Origin: Zelonia costaricensis
Lineage: Eukaryota; Euglenozoa; Kinetoplastea; Trypanosomatida; Trypanosomatidae
Length of the DNA: 33,685 nt
Direction: 5' to 3'
Assembly: GCA_030849075.1 (NCBI GenBank)
Contig: JASAOO010003266.1
Coordinates: 1-33,685 of the forward strand
Shown here: positions 9,011-18,149 of the stretch, in pieces
Numbering within the stretch: position 1 is the first letter of the stretch
Layout of the letters: every line of letters begins with the position of its first letter
Program-made: the position numbers and the translations under genes
Notes under the pieces: generated by a model
What the model was told of the DNA's origin: nothing
Databases searched by the model: none
Seen by the model: the letters and a program-made list of their open reading frames with translations, nothing else

Positions 9011-9518
9011 CTTAACGGGTTGGGGGGGGGGTAAGATGTAGAGGAACAACGTGGCGCGATAGAAGCCGTGCGACTTCTCGGGCGGGAGGTCGTGCGAGTG
9101 GTTGCGCTTCGTGTGACGTCCCACGCCTGCAACCGAGGTCGATTTTGAATAGGACGTCGTGCAATGGATGTGTGTGTGGGGGTGCGGAGGGGGGGGGGGG
9201 GTGTTAATGCGGGGTGCGGACACGGTGGAGAACAAGTGTGGGCAAGAGTAGTATGGAGTTTGAGCGCGCGGAGGTTAACATACACAGCTGTCACCGAGGC
9301 ACGTTGCGGAAAAGTCTCGCAGCACTGAGTGTGCACGGAAGAGAAGCGGGCGGAGCGGGGGAGGGGCCCACGCCACTCGCCATCCAGGCTCCCACGTCGG
9401 GTGTCGGCGCGTGCGTGGTTTCTATTCGCGCCGCATCGGGTCCACCTTGTGGCGACATAACGAGCCAGGCTAGATGTGTCGGTGCGCATGGGCAGCACCG
9501 CCGTGACGAACCAAGCGA

Positions 9519-9564
<46 letters not shown>

Positions 9565-9597
9565 GTCCTCGAACAAGCCGCGATTGCGCGTGATAGC
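9011..9597. other. Spacer between the 742-aa gene and LC8
   Basis: No gene is supported. It contains two long G runs on the plus strand (9022-9031 and about 9190-9200; C runs in the LC8 leader), a short GT run at 9169-9178, a possible weak splice acceptor near 9127-9128, and a long CA repeat near the upstream gene's stop. Confidence 0.6.
9521..9563 (+). repeat. (CA)n microsatellite, 43 bp
   Basis: A pure AC dinucleotide run, the longest uninterrupted one in the window. It starts 35 nt beyond the stop codon of the 742-residue protein gene, so it should be a (GU)n tract in its 3'UTR. Confidence 0.95.
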
Positions 9598-11826
9598 TTA
9601 GCGGAGCTCCACTTCCGCGGCGAGCATCTCCCCACGTCCATGCACGTACAGCCAGCCCTTGGCCACGCGGATAGGGTGCACCACGACGCGTGGCGCCAAC
9701 CGCCTCGTCACTTCCATCCAGGCTGGCCACTGCGCCGAGAGCTCGCCGGCGGCCGCAGACGCCTCCAGCTGGCGCACCTCGTTTGCCGAGAGCGCCACGT
9801 GCAGCGCAACGGTATTGGGGCCACGAGGTACGCCTGGCTTCACCACCCCGCGCAGCTCGTGGCGGATTCGTGCGTCCAGCTCGACGGGCCACAGCGACGC
9901 CGTCACCGCCGGGTCAGCGCCGTCCTCCTCCGCGGGAGGGAGGCACAGCCCCGTGATGTGGTTGGGCAACGGCGACGTGTGGGCCGCCTCGACGGGGTCC
10001 GCCTGCCTCGGCGGCAGCTCGATCGCAGCAGCGGGGTCGGCGGTGAACCACGCCAGCGAATGCAACACCCGCTTTTCCAGGCGCATGAGGAGGTGCGGCG
10101 TGGCGATGGCGCGGCGCAACCACTCCGACGCCGCGTCGAGCACCGGTGTGGCGGCCGTGACACCCACCTCGCGGCGTGGGCGCTTCGCAGGCGGCGCCTT
10201 CCCGTCCACGCCGCCCTCGCCCCCACAGCAGCCATCCTTGAGGAGCGGTTGCTCCTCCAGCGCATCCATAAGCTCGCGCAGCTGCGCCGTGCGCGCCTGG
10301 CACGCCGTGAGGAGCGACGCCTGCCGCCCCGCCAGCGACTTCTTCAGCTGAAGTACCTGCGCGTCGGTCACGACGCCACCTCCGTCCTCCTCCGCGTTCG
10401 CGTCTGCGCCTGAGTCGCCGCTGTCGAACAGGAATCGCACCTGCGGCGGCAGCGACGCAATCTTCACGCTACCGCCGCTGCCCCCGCTGCCCCCACGCGG
10501 GATGGCACCGATGCACGCCTCCAGCGCAGCACAACGCGCGTGTTCCCGCTTGAAGTTGAGCTCGGTGAGCTGGGTCAGCGCGGCGACCATCGCCAGCGTC
10601 GGCCGCACCGTCGTGTGCGGCAGGAGCTTTTTTGGCGGCGGCCGGCTCGCCGCCGTTCCCGTCACCGGCGTCGCGGTGCTCGTCCTCGTCGCTTCCTCGG
10701 GGTGCCGCGGCCACAGCCGCCACCACAGCTTCATCACCCGGTCCTTCTCCACCGCGTGGACCTCTGCTTGTGACGGCGGCTCCGCTCCCAGCGCATGGGC
10801 CGCAGCGCCAACAAACTGCACGTGGTTCTGCAGGGGTCCCAGCTTGCCCAGCCGCGCCCACAGCAGGCGAAATAGGGCGGTCGCTTCGTCCTTGTCCTGG
10901 CCTCGCATCCGCGTCCGCGGCACGGCAGGCGCTGCGCTGCGTTGCACCGCTGAGCGACTCTCCAGCGTGGACGCGGGCACCACGAGTGCCGGCATTCGCG
11001 TCGTCGCGGCTGCAGCTGCTGTGGGTGGCGTGGCTGTACTCGGCGCCACTGACAGCGCAGCGCTGTGGTGCGCGTCGCTCGAGAGGTAGCGCGGCAGCGG
11101 GGCCCCGGCTGGCATTGGGTGCGGCACAAAGTAGGCCCCATTACACGCGGTGTGTGGTGCACTACTGTGGGTGGCCGGATCCTCCTGCGTGAGCAGCGGC
11201 CGCCATGTGGGCCGGTGGCGGTCGTCCGCGTCCGTGCCGCTGCGCCCGTCCCCGTCGGGCTCCACCTTGGCGTGCAAGGGCTGCTGCTGCGACAGTTCCA
11301 GTGGGGTCGTCGCCGTGCCTTGCCTCATTTTGCCCCCGTCGTTGCCCTGAGGTGTGGCGCTCGCCTTCACGGGTGCGGGCTGCGTGTTGGAGGTGCCCAC
11401 CTCGGTGCGTGGCGTGCTGCTGGGCGGCAGCAGTGGGGCCCCACCCGTGCCATCGCACGCCGCCACCGCCACGGCCCGTCGCTCGTCCTCGAGGCGGGTG
11501 AGGTGTGCCTGGAGGCGGCTCATCAGCTTGTACCGCCCGAGGGTGACAAGCGCGGTGGTGTGCAGCGTGCCCAGTGGGAAGTGGTCGTGCAGGGCGGTCG
11601 TCTGCTCCTCCGGGGTGGCGTTGAGGGCCAGCCAGAAGCCCAAACCGCCCTCCGGCTCCGCGACTCCGCACGCCCGCGCTTCCAGCACCTCCAGCGCGTG
11701 GTCGTGCGCATCCTGCTGCCGGCGCACCTCGCTGTGCACACTCTCAACGAGCTGTGCGAGCAGACGAGTGTGGTACGTTGCGGCTGTCCACGACGACTGC
11801 TCTCGACGTGGCTCACCGGCGGACAT
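9598..11826 (-). CDS. Unrecognised 742-aa protein, possibly nuclear
   Basis: I do not recognise a family. Residues 1-120 look folded and partly helical (Glu/Arg/Leu-rich). About 120-300 is Pro/Thr/Ala-rich low complexity. About 305-375 has aromatic-rich helical sequence with the phrase KLWWRLWPRHPEE. About 400-440 is again conserved-looking. A Leu/Gln-rich helix, possibly a short coiled coil, is at about 480-525. A cluster PPAKRPRR at 545-552 resembles a monopartite nuclear localisation signal. The last 190 residues look globular, ending in a compact beta-rich phrase around GWLYVHGRGEML. Codon use is GC-rich like the neighbours and the frame is intact, with the first ATG after an acceptor at 11928. 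Nuclear location is inference from the basic cluster alone. Confidence 0.75.
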   Translation of the reverse strand: MSAGEPRREQSSWTAATYHTRLLAQLVESVHSEVRRQQDAHDHALEVLEARACGVAEPEGGLGFWLALNATPEEQTTALHDHFPLGTLHTTALVTLGRYKLMSRLQAHLTRLEDERRAVAVAACDGTGGAPLLPPSSTPRTEVGTSNTQPAPVKASATPQGNDGGKMRQGTATTPLELSQQQPLHAKVEPDGDGRSGTDADDRHRPTWRPLLTQEDPATHSSAPHTACNGAYFVPHPMPAGAPLPRYLSSDAHHSAALSVAPSTATPPTAAAAATTRMPALVVPASTLESRSAVQRSAAPAVPRTRMRGQDKDEATALFRLLWARLGKLGPLQNHVQFVGAAAHALGAEPPSQAEVHAVEKDRVMKLWWRLWPRHPEEATRTSTATPVTGTAASRPPPKKLLPHTTVRPTLAMVAALTQLTELNFKREHARCAALEACIGAIPRGGSGGSGGSVKIASLPPQVRFLFDSGDSGADANAEEDGGGVVTDAQVLQLKKSLAGRQASLLTACQARTAQLRELMDALEEQPLLKDGCCGGEGGVDGKAPPAKRPRREVGVTAATPVLDAASEWLRRAIATPHLLMRLEKRVLHSLAWFTADPAAAIELPPRQADPVEAAHTSPLPNHITGLCLPPAEEDGADPAVTASLWPVELDARIRHELRGVVKPGVPRGPNTVALHVALSANEVRQLEASAAAGELSAQWPAWMEVTRRLAPRVVVHPIRVAKGWLYVHGRGEMLAAEVELR

Positions 11827-11927
11827 GTCGCCACGTTAGATGGCGCGGGAAATCGCCCTGGGGGGGGGGGGGGCTGAGAGGTCGATGCTGGGGCACGCGC
11901 AAATTGCGGGTGCGTGGAAGTGACAGT

Positions 11928-11970
11928 CTTGATAGGAAAGAGTGAAGGAGAGGTGGCGGCGTGGAAGAGG
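11928..11970 (-). promoter_or_regulatory. Predicted trans-splice acceptor for the 742-aa gene
   Basis: A C/T-rich tract on the minus strand ends in AG at 11929-11928, about 100 nt before the ATG at 11826, with no ATG in between. A 14-nt G run at 11860-11873 becomes a C run inside the 5'UTR. Confidence 0.42.
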
Positions 11971-12464
11971 TTCGTGGTATGTGAGCTCGTGTGCTGTGTG
12001 AGGCAGAGCGAGGCACGCACACCCCCCCACACACAACCACAAACCCACTTGGCGCGGCGAGTCACTGTTCCCTGGGAACGGTGTCGTTGTGCGCGCGTGT
12101 GCGTATCTGTTGTGGAAATGCGTGGCGCAAGGGGGGGAGGAGAGGGAAGGAGAGGTGGAGTAGCGATGGAATCAGAGGGGCTTACTAATAGAACTGCAGA
12201 CGTTTTCACGATGCGTGAAGGGCACGACCTACCAAGCTTGTCGTTTTTTTTCTTCATCCTGTGTGGTCCCGTTATGACGAACGGAGCCGAGCTCTCACGC
12301 GTGTGTTGAATCTCTCGATCTCTTGGGTGAGGAAGTGGACTTCCGTGCATTGGTGTTCATGAGTCAGCGAGCGGTCTGTGTGAAAACCTCTGCGGGGCAA
12401 ACACAAGAGCAAAAAGAAAGAGAGAGAGTAGCAGCAGCGAGGCGACGGTACGTACACTCGGGCC

Positions 12465-12481
12465 TGTGCGTGTGTGTGTGC
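12465..12481 (+). repeat. Short GT repeat after the CAP-Gly gene
   Basis: Alternating GT/GC on the plus strand in the 3' flank of the CAP-Gly gene. It is the one clear exception to the rule seen elsewhere that 3' flanks carry CA on the plus strand. Confidence 0.75.
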
Positions 12482-12598
12482 GTTTGTGCTTGTGATGGCG
12501 AGGGAAGCGTGCCGTCGGGCGTTGAGGCTCACAAACCACTGCCACCTGACAACTCAAAGCCCGCACACACCCACAGCTGCCAACACTGTCAGGGTGTG

Positions 12599-14632
12599 CT
12601 ACGACTGCACAGCGACGCCGTCCGAGTCGAAGAGGGCCTGTGCCGAGGTGCGGCACGCCTCGGGCGTTGTGAAGTCCAGCACACACGTCATCGGCGTACA
12701 CAGCGAGGGCGCCACGGCCACCGCACTCTCACCGCGTTTTCTCGAGCTCAGCGCAACGTCCCAGAGCGGGCACGACATGTGTGTCGCCTGCGTCTCGAGC
12801 AGCTGCCGCGTCAGCGAGCTGATGCGGGCTTCGTACTGCGCCTCCCGAGCTTCCTGCAGTGGCGAGGTGAGTGTGGCGGCGCTCGCCGCAGCGGCAGCAG
12901 ACACGGCAGCTGTGGCCGCTGCAGACGCACTTTGGGCCTCCCCCAGACGCCGCAGCTGTTCAGCGGAGCTGGCCGACTCCTGCTGCGCCGCCTCGCACGC
13001 CCGTCGTAACCGCGTGGCTTCCTGCGACATCTGCTCTCGCACGGCCGCGTCGCGGGCCGCCTGCGCCGTGGCTTCCGCGCGCTGGGTGTGCATTTCCTGT
13101 GTCAGGGCGTCGCAGCGGCGCTGAAGCTCCTCGGCGACGTGCTGGGTGCCGGCCAGCTGCACCAGCCGCGCGTTGGCCTCGTCCAGCTCATCACGACACT
13201 TCTGGAAGGCGAGCGCGTCGACAGGGGCAGAGGGAGTTGGCGCGCGCTCGGGTGCCCGTACTGCCGCTGTTGCGGCGGCCGCGATCTTCCTCCTCGCCTC
13301 CTCGCGCTGTGGCGTTGTCGCATCCAGCGCCTGCACCTCACGCGCGCGTGCCTCCTCCACCTCGCGCAGCAGACGCTCCCGCTCTTGCGCAGCCTGCTGC
13401 CGCGTGGTCTCCGCAGCGGCCTCGGCGGCAGCCTTGGCCGCCCCGAGCTCTTCCACGACGCGCGCCAGGGCGTCCGACTGCACCTTCTGCGCGGCCAGCT
13501 CATCCTCGAGCAGCTGGCAGAGGTCCTGCAACTCTGATGCCGTCTGCTGCGCGGCGGCGAGCGCTTCCGTGTCGTGCGAGGAGGGCTTCGGGGACACACC
13601 ATCCGCACCTGTGGACGCTGCAGCGTGCGTTGCCCTCTCGCCTTCAGCCGCTTGAAGCGCCTCGGCGACTTCTCGCTCATGCGCCGCCTGCATCGTGCGG
13701 CACCGCGCCACTGCGTCGCGAGCTTTCGCCTCCGCCAGCGTCTGCGCTTCCTCCGCCTGCGCCGCGCGACTCACCGCCGTCGCCAAGTCGGCGCGAAGCT
13801 GCTGTTGCTCCACGTTTGCATCGGGGGCGGCAGCGGGTGAGTGGGCGGAGGTTGCGCTTCGTCGTGCCACTGTGGCGGCGGCGGCGAGCTCGGCGCGCGC
13901 GCTCGCCAGCTCCGCCTGCAGCGCCGCGGCGCGTGCGTTGAGGTCGACGCGGGCGGCGGCCTCGCGCTGCGCCGTCCGTGACGCCTCCTGCGCCTGCTCT
14001 TCCGCCGCAGCACGGGCCGCCTGCGCCGCTGCGAGGGATGCCGAAGTCGCCTTCAGCTCCGCGGACCAGCGCGCCAGCTCGGCGGCAGCAGCTACGCCCT
14101 GCTCCGCTGTCGCCTCGTGCGCACGAGCTTCCGTCTGGACAGTGGTGAGCGCCGCCGCCGCCGTTGCCGCGGCTGCCTCGCACCGGGTCCGCTCCAGCGA
14201 CAGCGCCGTCTCCTGCTCGGCGGCCGTCTTGCGCGCCTGTTCGAGCTCGTCGCGGGTGCGCTGCAGGGCCTGCTGCGCGCTGTCACGTGCCGCGCGAAGG
14301 GCCTCCACCTCCCGGCGCGCGGCCTGCGCCGCCGCCTCTGCTCCCTCGAGGGCGCTGATAGCCGCCAGTGCGGCGGGGGAAGTTGGCGCGTACGGCACGA
14401 CGAGGCCGGGCCGCACGAAGGCGCCGCGGTAGGGTGGGCATTGGAAGTAGCGGACGCCTTTCACGGTGCCGTCGTGGTGCCCCTCGCTGCCGACGAGCTC
14501 CACCCCCGCCCAGGCGCCATCGGCGAAGTCGGTCAGACCGCAGAAGCGCAAAATGCCGCGTCGCCGCTCCTGCTGCGGGGTGGCCGGCAGTACCTCCACG
14601 AACGCGTCGAGGGGTGGGAAGCTGGCGTCCAT
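12599..14632 (-). CDS. CAP-Gly domain protein with long coiled coil, 677 aa
   Basis: Residues about 11-81 match the CAP-Gly fold: the phrase GILRFCGLTDF (26-36), then GAWAGVEL (39-46), GHHDGTVKG (51-59), RYFQC (61-65) and GAFVRP (70-75). CAP-Gly domains bind microtubule plus ends, EB proteins or tubulin tails ending in EEY/F. The usual GKNDG signature is GHHDG here, so partner choice may differ. From about 90 to 570 the protein is an Ala/Glu/Arg-rich coiled coil with few prolines, broken near 262-272 (SAHSPAAAPD) and in a Ser/Pro segment around 340-355. A distinct Cys-containing C-terminal tail of about 60 residues (CPLWDVAL onward) looks globular. The layout recalls dynactin p150 and CLIP-type proteins, but no close match is claimed. 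In trypanosomatids a cytoskeletal or flagellar role is likely. The start at 14632 gives the domain at the very N terminus. Confidence 0.87.
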   Translation of the reverse strand: MDASFPPLDAFVEVLPATPQQERRRGILRFCGLTDFADGAWAGVELVGSEGHHDGTVKGVRYFQCPPYRGAFVRPGLVVPYAPTSPAALAAISALEGAEAAAQAARREVEALRAARDSAQQALQRTRDELEQARKTAAEQETALSLERTRCEAAAATAAAALTTVQTEARAHEATAEQGVAAAAELARWSAELKATSASLAAAQAARAAAEEQAQEASRTAQREAAARVDLNARAAALQAELASARAELAAAATVARRSATSAHSPAAAPDANVEQQQLRADLATAVSRAAQAEEAQTLAEAKARDAVARCRTMQAAHEREVAEALQAAEGERATHAAASTGADGVSPKPSSHDTEALAAAQQTASELQDLCQLLEDELAAQKVQSDALARVVEELGAAKAAAEAAAETTRQQAAQERERLLREVEEARAREVQALDATTPQREEARRKIAAAATAAVRAPERAPTPSAPVDALAFQKCRDELDEANARLVQLAGTQHVAEELQRRCDALTQEMHTQRAEATAQAARDAAVREQMSQEATRLRRACEAAQQESASSAEQLRRLGEAQSASAAATAAVSAAAAASAATLTSPLQEAREAQYEARISSLTRQLLETQATHMSCPLWDVALSSRKRGESAVAVAPSLCTPMTCVLDFTTPEACRTSAQALFDSDGVAVQS

Positions 14633-15036
14633 AGAGGGAGGTGAGGGGTGGTGGCGGTGGCGGTGTGTGTGTGTGTGTGTGGTTGTTGTGCCTCCCCAGC
14701 GGAGTGCACCGGAGCACAGGCACCGAAGCGGGTGAGGGACTTGGGCAACCAGTGCGTCAATATGAAGTGGCGTGGGGAAGGGGACGACTCAGTGCACGTC
14801 AGGTCCGAGCCTTCCTCGGCAGATGGGCCTCCTTTCTCTGTTCAGTCCACCAGGAAGCCAGCACAGCTGACCGCCACGGTGACAACGTGTCACTGCATCC
14901 TTTGCCCCTTCACGTCACGTCAGGCGACGGCAGAGACCATGTGGCGTCCTGGACGTGTTTGCGTGTTGCTTCCTCGTGTTGCTTGCTGGAGAGCGGACAC
15001 GCCGTCTTGCTCCACCTCCGCTTCTCGCGGCACACC
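14633..15036. other. Spacer between 813-aa and CAP-Gly genes
   Basis: About 400 nt without a gene. A GT repeat (14663-14681) lies just upstream of the CAP-Gly start. A weak acceptor (AG at 14741-14740 after a C/T-rich stretch) would give a leader of about 108 nt. Confidence 0.6.
14663..14681 (+). repeat. GT repeat in the CAP-Gly 5' flank
   Basis: A GT dinucleotide run on the plus strand, 31 nt upstream of the ATG, so (CA)n in the leader of the transcript. Confidence 0.9.
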
Positions 15037-17478
15037 TCACTTCACGTCCGCGAATGCGCGTGACGCATTTGCCGACGCGCCCGCCGCTCTGCCGGCAGCC
15101 CCGGCAAGGCGCTGCACCTCTGGACGTCGCCCTCGGTGCTGATGCTGTTGGGTGTGCAGGTGGTCGAGGTCGTCGACGCACCGCACGAGCACCGGCGCCA
15201 TGTAGTGGTCCATGAGCGCCAGCTTCTGCTCGTACAGGGCCACCCGCGCCTCCAGCAGCGCCACATACGTGTCGCGGCCATGGCTGGCTTGTGTTGCGCC
15301 CAGCGGCGTCGGCACGGCCACTGTCATCGGTGCAGTGTCCGGGGTGACATCCGCCAGCCGCGCCGCGAGGCCATCAAGCTTGGTGAGCAGGGCAGTGGGG
15401 AGCCGCGGGTCGTTGCGTACGTCGTCCAGGGCTGCCATTGCTCCAGCCAGCTGAGCTGGCGTTGCGGCGACGGGACGCGCAGGCGCGGCTACGCGCTGAC
15501 TTGGAGCAGCCGGTGTCGATGCACACACGGTGCTGGCAACAGCGTGCGTGTTGTGCATCGGCGATGCGGTGGGCTCGTACCTATCCAGCCGCTCACACAG
15601 TCTTCGCACCTCGTCCTCGAGGACTGCGACGTAGCGTTGTAGCGACACCACGAGCGCGGCAGCGGCAGTGCCGGAGCTGGGCGGTGCAGCCTCCACGGCA
15701 GGCACGGGCTCGCACGTTGCGGCATGGTCAGCCACGACAGAGCGCACGGTGCTGCTCCTCTCCGCGTCTGCGGTGGTGTCAAGACTAGCATGGCCAAGGC
15801 GGTGCACCGGAGGCGCGTGCGGCTGTGGTGCCTCGCCTGCGCGGCGCGGTGACGGCGAGGGCGATCGGGCCGCGCGGCACCCCTTCGCCTGCAGGTGCGC
15901 TCGTGAGTCTTGGCGGCGATGTCGTTCTGTGGTGGGCTGGTGGCGGGCCAGGAACGCCAGAGTGGAGCGCGTGGCGCGGCCGTGAGCAGGTGCGGCGTCG
16001 AGGCAGCCGACCCAGGTGAGGGAGCGCGCCGAGCATGCGGCGAGGAAGGCGGCCAGCGTGCGCGAATCTGCCTCACGGGAAGCAGGTACTCTGGCTGTGG
16101 AGTCGTGAGGTTGCGCGTGGTGTAGCGTGGCAAGGCATGAAAGCCACCGACTGCGACGCAGCGCCGCCGCACGCAGCTCTTCCTGCACATTCACCGCAGC
16201 CACGTGCCTGGCGTGGCGGCGGCGCTCTGACCTGCGGGCCGCCTCCGCCTGCATGTACGCTGCCAGCGCCTCCAGCTCCCGCCACAGCGCCGCCGCACTC
16301 GCACGGTGCGCAAGCACGTCCGCTGCGTCCTCGACCGCGCCTGCGCCGTCACCCGCACTGCAGAGAGAGGCCGCTGAGTCTGGCAACAGCACCAGTGTCA
16401 GGTGCCACGTCGACACATGCTGTCCTCTAGCAGCAGCAGCAGCGTGCGGATCACAGGTGCCGCACCGCAGCCGCAGTGTTAAGAAGACGGCGTTGCTGGC
16501 GAGGTGCCGCCGTCGCTCGCCTGCGCTGACGGACGCCGTCGCGGTCGCCTCGCGTGCAGGCGCTGGAAAGCGGGCGGTGGCGCCGTCAATGCGGTCAAAC
16601 CACGCTTGCAGGCTACGCCGCACCTGCACAGACACGAGACCGGCGGCGTCTGCGGCAGGGCTAGTGGACATAGATTTGAAACCAAGAGCCTTCGCCAAGG
16701 GCAGCCAGGTGATCGGACCGGGCGCCGCATCACCGGCAAGCACGTCACCTGCACCCCAGACCGCGTCGTAATCCACAAGCGCGACCTCAGCGGACACAGC
16801 AGTGGACGCCGATCCCGTCACCGGCTCCACCGCGAGCAGTGCGCACTCGGTGAGCAGCCGGTGCGCCAGTGTGATGTACAGGGCATCCTTGCATTTGCTG
16901 TGGCGGCTGCCGCACACGAAGACCGTCTCCGCGTAGCCGCACGGCGCTGGCATCATCCCTGGCTCAGCGTGCGAGTGGCCGCAATCGGTGCGCGCTGCCT
17001 GCCACAAGTGGCGCAGCTTCACGCTCAAGAGGTCTGCAATGGAAACACCGAGGCGAGCGCCGTTTCGAGTGTGGTGCCGTCCGTTAGGGTCGACGAGGTC
17101 GACTGCCGCAGCACGCACGGTCAGCGGCGCCGACCCTCTTTCGTGGACAGCAGACTCCGCGCTTCTCTGCATCGGTGCGGCGTCAGACTCTGCGCCTTCG
17201 GGGAGCTGATCAAGCGCTGCACCCGGAGTGCGGAGGGAGACGCGCCAGTCTTGTGGCGCGTTCGCACCCTCACTGCTGCTCGTGGCCCTCGGCGATTCAC
17301 GCCCTGCTCCACCGGAGAGCGGCACCCGTGAAGGGGCTGCATATCGTGTGAGCCGCAGCTCCCCCACCGTGAGGCACACGACGCTCTTGTCGACGCGGCT
17401 GCCAGTCCTACCGCGGATGCCATCCTCGAGGTCCGGCACTGGCGGAGCCGCGTGTACTATGTGAAGCAGCACATCCAT
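15037..17478 (-). CDS. Unrecognised 813-aa protein with C-terminal coiled coils
   Basis: No family is recognised. The N terminus starts MDVLLHIVHAAPPVP. Residues about 180-290 read like the second half of a C2 fold: alternating hydrophobic strands around YITLAHRLL (201-209), EVALVDYDAV (231-240), ITWLPLAKAL (256-265) and LVSVQVRRSL (281-290). This is weak and speculative. A Cys/His-containing stretch lies at about 160-200. The middle is Arg/Ala/Ser-rich and low in order. Two related helices occur near the C terminus, starting YVAVLEDEVRRL (616) and YVALLEARVALY (738), probably short coiled coils. An N-terminal C2-like part with C-terminal coils occurs in some centriole and cilium proteins, which is only a lead. 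The ATG at 17478 is chosen because the frame upstream to 17769 merely translates a GT repeat as His-Thr and lies before a predicted acceptor at 17517. Confidence 0.75.
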   Translation of the reverse strand: MDVLLHIVHAAPPVPDLEDGIRGRTGSRVDKSVVCLTVGELRLTRYAAPSRVPLSGGAGRESPRATSSSEGANAPQDWRVSLRTPGAALDQLPEGAESDAAPMQRSAESAVHERGSAPLTVRAAAVDLVDPNGRHHTRNGARLGVSIADLLSVKLRHLWQAARTDCGHSHAEPGMMPAPCGYAETVFVCGSRHSKCKDALYITLAHRLLTECALLAVEPVTGSASTAVSAEVALVDYDAVWGAGDVLAGDAAPGPITWLPLAKALGFKSMSTSPAADAAGLVSVQVRRSLQAWFDRIDGATARFPAPAREATATASVSAGERRRHLASNAVFLTLRLRCGTCDPHAAAAARGQHVSTWHLTLVLLPDSAASLCSAGDGAGAVEDAADVLAHRASAAALWRELEALAAYMQAEAARRSERRRHARHVAAVNVQEELRAAALRRSRWLSCLATLHHAQPHDSTARVPASREADSRTLAAFLAACSARSLTWVGCLDAAPAHGRATRSTLAFLARHQPTTERHRRQDSRAHLQAKGCRAARSPSPSPRRAGEAPQPHAPPVHRLGHASLDTTADAERSSTVRSVVADHAATCEPVPAVEAAPPSSGTAAAALVVSLQRYVAVLEDEVRRLCERLDRYEPTASPMHNTHAVASTVCASTPAAPSQRVAAPARPVAATPAQLAGAMAALDDVRNDPRLPTALLTKLDGLAARLADVTPDTAPMTVAVPTPLGATQASHGRDTYVALLEARVALYEQKLALMDHYMAPVLVRCVDDLDHLHTQQHQHRGRRPEVQRLAGAAGRAAGASANASRAFADVK

Positions 17479-17516
17479 GCGCCACGACCGACTCGTGTGC
17501 GGGCAGAGAGTGGGAG

Positions 17517-17600
17517 CTATAAAGTTGCGTGTCCGTGTGTGTGTGTGTGTGTGTGTGTGTTGCGCGTTGAGAGAGGGGGAATACGGGAGAGCCGCAGAGT
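17517..17600 (-). promoter_or_regulatory. Predicted trans-splice acceptor for the 813-aa gene
   Basis: C/T-rich sequence at about 17570-17600 on the minus strand, a CA run, then TTTATAG with AG at 17518-17517. The ATG at 17478 is the first after it, about 39 nt on. The repeat between tract and AG makes this less typical. Confidence 0.35.
17535..17561 (+). repeat. GT repeat in the 813-aa gene 5' flank
   Basis: About 27 nt of GT on the plus strand, 57 nt upstream of the chosen ATG; (CA)n in the transcript sense. Confidence 0.92.
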
Positions 17601-17806
17601 TACATAAGGGGCACGGCCGGAGGAGGTCGTCGGGCTCAGCAACGCCACACTGCGGGCCACGCCCCCCGTGCAGGCATCCTGTACGCGCGCCAGCGCGAGG
17701 TTGACAAGGAAGAGGGGGAGGATGCGAAGCCGGAAGGAGGCAATGGACACGGGCATGACCAAGGTGCAAGCCCCGCGATACCTTGTCGGCTCGTTTGGTT
17801 AGCTTT

Positions 17807-17925
17807 ACTCACGCTGCAGTCTTGCCAACTATAAATCCACCTCTTGTGCAAGTATCGAGTTCGCGCTTTGCGAGGGTTTTCCGTTTTTTTATTATTTAAA
17901 AAAGTCTCCAGACTTTGCTTTCCCG
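17807..17925. other. AT-rich island with terminator-like hairpins on both strands
   Basis: This stretch is markedly A/T-rich in a GC-rich region. It contains the perfect inverted repeat AAAGTCT (17901-17907) / AGACTTT (17910-17916); on the minus strand this hairpin runs straight into a T tract. On the plus strand a small TTCGC/GCGAG hairpin (about 17859-17873) is followed by a T tract at about 17884-17890. A TATAAA-like hexamer lies near 17831. It resembles an RNA polymerase III type end signal or an unwinding element, but no small-RNA gene is recognised next to it. Confidence 0.4.
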
Positions 17926-18127
17926 AAGAGCTCCGCGAGGTCGTGTGGGGGAGGGAAGAAGGTGGACGCCTGCGTGAGCAGAGCTTACGGTGAGTCAGGG
18001 TGGGGAGAAGAAATCGAGCTTACACCAAAGTCAGAAACGATCCAACGTAACAAAGCAGAGGAGAGTTGAGGCACATGCCACACGGATACACAGACCAGCA
18101 TGTACACACTTGTACGCTTCACTTGTA

Positions 18128-18149
18128 TGTGTGTGTGTGTGTGTGTGTG
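18128..18149 (+). repeat. GT microsatellite
   Basis: An uninterrupted TG run on the plus strand in the half of the spacer nearer to the 813-aa gene. Confidence 0.92.

Larger units (their letters stand above)
11827..12598. other. Spacer between CAP-Gly and 742-aa genes
   Basis: No gene. It holds the acceptor and C-run leader of the downstream gene, a purine-rich stretch on the plus strand at about 12118-12180, and a GT run at 12465-12481 about 120 nt after the CAP-Gly stop. Confidence 0.6.

Noticed and set aside
9011..9235. N-terminal extension of the LC8 protein
   Set aside because: LC8 proteins begin near the MSGTK residues; the extension is Pro/His-rich translation of C runs.
17479..17769. 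Upstream extension of the 813-aa protein
   Set aside because: The added 97 residues include a His-Thr run from the GT repeat and lie upstream of the predicted trans-splice acceptor.
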